Source: VXRN01 sp963664365 (GTDB lineage Bacteria > Chloroflexota > Dehalococcoidia > Lucifugimonadales > UBA1123). Taken from it: a DNA stretch of 64,000 nucleotides. The notes below the pieces were generated by a model. It made no database searches and was not told the DNA's origin. It saw nothing but the letters and a program-made list of their open reading frames with translations. Below, one piece after another: positions 60,160 to 64,000 of the stretch; the stretch's first letter is position 1; the number at the start of each line of letters is the position of its first letter. The DNA lies in NCBI GenBank assembly GCA_963664365.1, contig OY761144.1, forward strand, positions 3,038,001 to 3,102,000, given 5' to 3'. Both the position numbers and the translations under genes were made by a program.

Positions 60160-61494
60160 ATGTTTGAAGCCCTGACGGAAAAACTCAACGGCGTGTTCCA
60201 ACGGCTTGGCAACAAAGGCCGGCTGACCGAAAGAGACATAGACTCCGCCCTGCGGGAAGTGCGAATGGCCCTCCTGGAGGCCGATGTCAACTTCAGGGTC
60301 GCCCGCGAACTCGTAGCCGGCATCAAGGACAGGACTCTCCAGGAAGACCTTACCGTCAGTCTCACCCCCGGCCAGCAGGTGGTCAAGATAACCAATGAAG
60401 AACTGACCGCCATCCTGACCGCCGGCAGCCACCGTCTGGAGTCCGCGCCGTCCCGTCCCACCGTCTTACTCGTGGCCGGACTGAACGGCGCGGGCAAGAC
60501 GACGCTGGCCGCCAAGCTCGCGCGTCACCTGAAGCAGGACGGCCAGTCCGGTCTGCTGGTCGCCGCCGACCTGTACCGCCCCGCTGCCATAGACCAACTT
60601 GAAACGCTGGGACGCCAGGCAGACGTCGAGGTGTACGCCGACAGAAGCTCCAACGACACGCTCCGAGTCGCCAGGGAAGGCGTAAAGCGGGCGAAGGACA
60701 CGGGCGCCGCCTGGGCTATTGTCGATACGGCAGGCCGCTTCCAAGTGGACTCCGAGTTGATGGACGAGCTCGAGGCCGTCCGCGACGCCGTGAAGCCGAC
60801 CGAAACCCTGCTCGTTCTCGACGCCATGACCGGACAGGAAGCCGTCCGAGTCGCCGAGGAGTTCCACGAACGCATCGACCTGACCGGGCTCGCTCTGACC
60901 AAGATGGACGGTGACGCGCGCGGCGGAGCCGCGCTCTCGATCACCAAGGTGACCGGCGTGCCCATAAAGTTCATCGGTACCGGAGAGCGCATCGAGGCGC
61001 TTGAGCAGTTCCACCCCGACAGGCTCGCATCCAGGATATTAGGCAAGGGCGACGTGCTGAGCCTGGTCGAGAAGGCCGAGCAGAACTTCGACGAGCGGCA
61101 GATGGTCGATCTCGAAAAGAAGTTCCGGCAGGCCAACTTCGACCTTGAAGACTTTCTCGAACAGATGCAACAGCTCAAAAAGATGGGGCCGCTCAGCCAG
61201 GTTCTCGACATGGTGCCGGGATTCTCCGCCATGAAGGGCAGGTTGGGATCCGATGATCTCGATAACGACAACCTCAAGCGTGTGGAAGCCATCATCTACT
61301 CGATGACCCCGCAGGAGCGAAAGCGGCCTGAGATTATCGGCGGCAGCAGGCGCCGGCGCATCGCGAGGGGCAGCGGCACGACCCCCAGGGACGTCAACCA
61401 GCTTCTCAACCAGTTCCGACAGATGCGGAAGATGATGAAGCAGATGAACACCAACAAGGGGCGCAAGCAGGTAATGCGGATGCTTGGAGTCTAG
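60160..61494 (+). CDS. ffh: Signal recognition particle GTPase Ffh
   Basis: A 444-residue SRP54 protein that binds signal sequences and the SRP RNA and docks with FtsY. The NG domain has G1 GLNGAGKTT, G3 DTAGR and TKMDGDARGGAALS. The C-terminal M domain contains the RNA-binding region GSGTTPRDVNQLLNQFRQMRK-like and Met-rich helices. Length is normal. It starts 10 bases after the hrcA stop, so the two probably share a message. Confidence 0.95.
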   Translation: MFEALTEKLNGVFQRLGNKGRLTERDIDSALREVRMALLEADVNFRVARELVAGIKDRTLQEDLTVSLTPGQQVVKITNEELTAILTAGSHRLESAPSRPTVLLVAGLNGAGKTTLAAKLARHLKQDGQSGLLVAADLYRPAAIDQLETLGRQADVEVYADRSSNDTLRVAREGVKRAKDTGAAWAIVDTAGRFQVDSELMDELEAVRDAVKPTETLLVLDAMTGQEAVRVAEEFHERIDLTGLALTKMDGDARGGAALSITKVTGVPIKFIGTGERIEALEQFHPDRLASRILGKGDVLSLVEKAEQNFDERQMVDLEKKFRQANFDLEDFLEQMQQLKKMGPLSQVLDMVPGFSAMKGRLGSDDLDNDNLKRVEAIIYSMTPQERKRPEIIGGSRRRRIARGSGTTPRDVNQLLNQFRQMRKMMKQMNTNKGRKQVMRMLGV

Positions 61495-61497
61495 ACT

Positions 61498-63000
61498 TCA
61501 GCGGTCTTCGCTGGGCGAAATCTCGAACTCCGACAGTATCTCCGAAACCCTGAGCGCCGTCGCCAGGTCGTTCGCCACGACAACCAGCGTGCTCTGAGGG
61601 TTGGCCTCAAGATAGAAGGCGACCCCGTCTCCGGTCACCGCCGCCGGCAGACTGTAAGCCGCGAATGAGGGCGGATCATCCCCGGCGATAGTCCGCCGCT
61701 TGCCCGTCACAGATTCCCAGTGCGACACCATCGCCTCCGCGAACTCGTCCGCGTCGGATTCCGTGTCCCACCACACGACGGCAACGAACACGTCGCTTCC
61801 GTTCGGCGCTTCCATCAGCACGTAGGAGTCGCCTCCCCAGCCTGCCGCCGCCGCTTCGTACGCCTCGCTCTCCAGTCGGTCGCTAAGCAGCGACCGGATG
61901 AACAACTCGCCCATCACGTCCCGCTCGACCTCCGACCAGCCGCTCCCCAACGCGCTCGCAAGGTCGGGCATCTCCACCTTCAGGGGCGGCTCCGACGCCA
62001 TGTACTTCTCAGGGTGGATGATCTGCTCGGTGGACTCCGGTATCCGCTCGAACGCCGCGTTGACCGCCGAGAAGTCCTGGTTCTGTATGAACAGCGTGTA
62101 GGCAAACTGCGGCCCGTCTATGTACGGGTAAACTATGGTCTGCCTTATGAAAGCGGGCGCGCTCCGATACGCCGACATGTCCGGGGAGTGCGCCTCCTGC
62201 TCCGCCGCGAGAGCCTCCTTGTGGTCATCGTCGAAGACCCGCCACTCGTAGATGAACTCCGACAGGCTCGCGTCCCCCTCGATCAGCCCGCGCAGAGCCG
62301 CCATCCTGTCGGAGTTGCCCTCGATGCCCGCGCGTATGCTCTTGTAGTCGAAGTGGAGTTGCTGGAGCGCGTGAACGTACTCGTGAGCCGCCGTCAACTC
62401 GTCCATCAGGCCGAAGTCCTCAGAGTCCGACACGACGTAGATCACGTTCTCTTCCGAGTCGTACAGGCCCAGCACGATGTCCGCGATGACCGATGCCTGT
62501 AACTCCTTGAGATCCACGCCCTGTTCGATGATTCCCAGCCGAGTATAGACCCGCTCGGCTATCGCAATCTGCTCGGACTCCTCCTCCAGGTCGTCCAGGT
62601 ATATCTGCCTCGCCTCGTCCTGCGTGATGAAACGCCTCTCGATCGGTCCGACCGCCGACAAGTCCCTCACCACCGCTGTCTTCAGCGCGATGGCGTCCAG
62701 ACGGTCTTCTATGTCGAACCCCAGCCACTCCTCAAGCGTCATCGCCTCCAATCGGCTCTCCGGCGTCGGGAGAATGACAGGCATGGGCGCGAACGTCGGA
62801 GTGGGCGACGGGGTAGGGGAGAGCGTGGGTTCGGGAATCGGAGTTGCGGTTGGCGCCGGCGCGGGTGTTGGCGTCGGTGTCGGCGTGAGCGTGGGAACTA
62901 AAGTCGGGCTAGGCGGTATGGGCGTCTGAGGCTGTTCGGCGGGTTCGCCGCAGGCGGCCACGACCGCCGCGATAGCCAGAAGGATCGCAAATGCCCTCAA
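61498..63000 (-). CDS. HExxH lipoprotein, putative zinc metallopeptidase
   Basis: A 500-residue predicted lipoprotein. I start at TTG 63000, which has GGGAG at five bases and gives a short signal FAILLAIAAVVAAC; the ATG at 63051 would add 17 charged residues. After the lipobox comes a Pro/Thr-rich linker of about 45 residues, full of PTPTP. The middle has AAHEYVHALQQLHFD (near residue 220), an HExxH zinc motif in the style of gluzincin-like peptidases. The third ligand cannot be identified with certainty. The rest is unknown. It converges on ffh with only 3 bases between stops. Confidence 0.75.
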   Translation of the reverse strand: MRAFAILLAIAAVVAACGEPAEQPQTPIPPSPTLVPTLTPTPTPTPAPAPTATPIPEPTLSPTPSPTPTFAPMPVILPTPESRLEAMTLEEWLGFDIEDRLDAIALKTAVVRDLSAVGPIERRFITQDEARQIYLDDLEEESEQIAIAERVYTRLGIIEQGVDLKELQASVIADIVLGLYDSEENVIYVVSDSEDFGLMDELTAAHEYVHALQQLHFDYKSIRAGIEGNSDRMAALRGLIEGDASLSEFIYEWRVFDDDHKEALAAEQEAHSPDMSAYRSAPAFIRQTIVYPYIDGPQFAYTLFIQNQDFSAVNAAFERIPESTEQIIHPEKYMASEPPLKVEMPDLASALGSGWSEVERDVMGELFIRSLLSDRLESEAYEAAAAGWGGDSYVLMEAPNGSDVFVAVVWWDTESDADEFAEAMVSHWESVTGKRRTIAGDDPPSFAAYSLPAAVTGDGVAFYLEANPQSTLVVVANDLATALRVSEILSEFEISPSEDR

Positions 63001-63118
63001 GTTCTCTCCCGAATCGATAAATCTCGCCCGTCCGGACTCTATTCTCTTCAATCAAGTATCGCCCCGCCTAGATGCACTGTCAAGCCGACGCGCTCTCCCC
63101 AAATCCACCATCCCAACC

Positions 63119-63209
63119 CATCCTGAATATCCTCCAATCCCGTAAATCCTGATTCTGACACCAACCCATCCTGCCAATCCTCCCCATCCCGTAAATCCTG
63201 ATTCTGACA
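63119..63209. repeat. Two copies of the ATCCTGATTCTGACA repeat
   Basis: Two 43-base units (63119-63160 and 63167-63209), each ending ATCCCGTAAATCCTGATTCTGACA. The same element is found at 22058-22100. The whole gap 63052-63366 holds such repeats, plus GTCATCCCGACC and GTCATTTCGAGCG.CAGCGAG-type strings (63230-63320). No gene is seen. Confidence 0.8.
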
Positions 63210-63337
63210 ACATCCCACCCACCACCTCTGTCATCCCGACCACCCCATCTGCCATTCCGAGCCCCTCTCTCTGTCATCCCGACCGCCCCTACTGTCATTT
63301 CGAGCGCAGCGAGAAATCTAAAATCCCTGAACATCCC

Positions 63338-63360
63338 CCAATCACAAAAATCACAGTTCT
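63338..63360. repeat. AATCACAAAAATCACAGTTC repeat
   Basis: Stands just before the leaderless promoter of the second two-module gene. The same string occurs upstream of the first copy (23892-23933) and, changed, inside its coding linker (24302-24317). Confidence 0.65.
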
Positions 63361-63366
63361 GACCCC

Positions 63367-63396
63367 TTGACATCCCCAGACCTCATGTGCGATACT
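63367..63396 (+). promoter_or_regulatory. Leaderless-type promoter, second copy
   Basis: TTGACA (63367-63372), 18-base spacer, GATACT (63391-63396). The ATG at 63404 lies at the expected start of transcription. The 47-base segment from TTGACA to the first few codons is nearly identical to 23989-24031, although the coding parts downstream have diverged. Confidence 0.7.
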
Positions 63397-63403
63397 AATG
63401 TTC

Positions 63404-64000
63404 ATGCAGGCCATAACCCAACAGACAACATCAAACCCGGCCATCGACTTCGCCAACGCCATCCTCGAAGTCACCAACAACGGTCTCGAACTCATCGAGA
63501 TCCTATACGACATCGCCCAGAACAAAGACGGCGACGCCGCCACCAACGACCGCATCTCAGCAACAGCCGAACTCATGGACCGCGGACTCGGCAAAGCGCC
63601 CAAGCAAGTCAACCCCAACCCGGCCCCGGCCCCAACCCCCGAATCCAACGACAACGACGTAGGGGCGATTCGCGAATCGCCCTCGGTGCCCGCCGCCAAC
63701 CCCCACCCCGTAACCCAAATCAAACACGCCCTAAACGACACCCTCGGCCCGGCCCCAACTAACAACTATCCACCATCCACTATCCACGATTCACTCCAAA
63801 AACACATCCTCGACATCTCCAACAACGGATATGCCCTCCGAGACATCCTGCTCGAAATCGCCCGGGCCGAAGACGACCCAAAGATTACCGACCATCACCG
63901 GCGCAGGGTCTCGGTCATGCTGCTCAACCGATCCCTCGCGGCCAACCCAAGCGCAGCCGCCCAGACCGACCCGGACGACGACTCCGACGAGGAGTTCGTC
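63404..64000 (+). CDS. Two-module protein of unknown function, 5' part, paralogue of the 24026 gene
   Basis: A frame open from 63404 to the right edge, so 199 codons are seen and the 3' end is missing. Module 1 (about residues 13-60) runs AILEVTNNGLELIEILYDIA, then RISATAELMDRGLGKAPKQ. Module 2 (about 131-180) begins ILDISNNGYALRDILLEIA and has a worn ending MLLNRSLA. Between them is a Pro/Asn-rich linker that contains a palindromic repeat (63662-63682) and CCACTATCCAC-type repeats, both in frame. An in-frame ATG at 63398 is upstream of the expected transcript start. Function unknown. Confidence 0.72.
   Translation, partial: MQAITQQTTSNPAIDFANAILEVTNNGLELIEILYDIAQNKDGDAATNDRISATAELMDRGLGKAPKQVNPNPAPAPTPESNDNDVGAIRESPSVPAANPHPVTQIKHALNDTLGPAPTNNYPPSTIHDSLQKHILDISNNGYALRDILLEIARAEDDPKITDHHRRRVSVMLLNRSLAANPSAAAQTDPDDDSDEEFV

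Noticed and set aside
63367..63762. Plus-strand frame of 131 codons overlapping the second two-module gene
   Set aside because: The product is Arg/Pro/His-rich low complexity and would start upstream of the expected transcript. The other frame is homologous to the gene at 24026.

Overview
The window looks like a stretch of a high-GC (about 60%) free-living bacterial chromosome, most likely Chloroflexota and plausibly the SAR202/Dehalococcoidia side. The grounds are inferential: family-5 ABC solute-binding lipoproteins with very long V-E-K-V type stalks, a flavin-dependent LLM monooxygenase and an enolase-superfamily dehydratase in a catabolic setting, CocE/NonD hydrolase, HrcA, and many short dispersed intergenic repeats. 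No rRNA, transposase, integrase or CRISPR array was seen. One tRNA (Arg, anticodon CCG, CCA encoded) is present.

Layout. 1-1.7 kb: 3' end of fabI and an MFS exporter (convergent). 2.4-7.2 kb: an ABC importer operon (binding protein, two permeases, no ATPase) with visibly lower GC and foreign-looking intergenic repeats. 7.2-15.4 kb (minus): a tightly overlapped eight-gene Bat/aerotolerance operon (moxR, DUF58, BatD-like accessory, batA, batB, batC, batD, batE). 15.6-21.6 kb: CocE-type hydrolase, alpha/beta hydrolase, LLM monooxygenase, PaREP1/HEPN-like small protein and an acetyl-CoA synthetase-like ligase. 22-25 kb: an unknown lipoprotein, then a two-module protein of unknown function driven by a leaderless-type promoter; a paralogue with the same promoter runs off the right edge (63.4-64 kb). 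25.4-29.4 kb: glmU, a CNNM/CorC CBS protein, a collagen-like lipoprotein and tRNA-Arg. 29.4-35.3 kb (minus): prfB with a programmed +1 frameshift, a second ATPase-less ABC importer and a PolA-type 5'-3' exonuclease. 35.4-39 kb: a class I glutamine-amidotransferase-like protein with an altered triad, a tandem-repeat coiled-coil protein with a possible PD-(D/E)XK domain, and an internally duplicated membrane protein. 39-45.3 kb: aldo/keto reductase, comB, ispH (minus), then aminotransferase, nadE and a small membrane protein (plus). 45.5-55.3 kb: a complete five-gene ABC importer followed by enolase-superfamily dehydratase, ICL/PEP-mutase-family lyase and aldo/keto reductase, which together look like a sugar-acid or carboxylate utilisation locus. 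55.3-63 kb: a fused CydDC-like ABC exporter, hrcA, ffh and a HExxH lipoprotein.

The most unusual material is the paralogous family at 24026 and 63404. Both copies share an almost identical TTGACA-18-(A/G)ATACT promoter that puts transcription start on the start codon, both are built from a duplicated helical module ending in a DRxxGK-like motif, and both carry stretches resembling the genome's dispersed intergenic repeats inside their linkers, in frame.

All calls come from reading the sequence; no database search was run. Start codons were chosen from Shine-Dalgarno spacing and gene overlaps.
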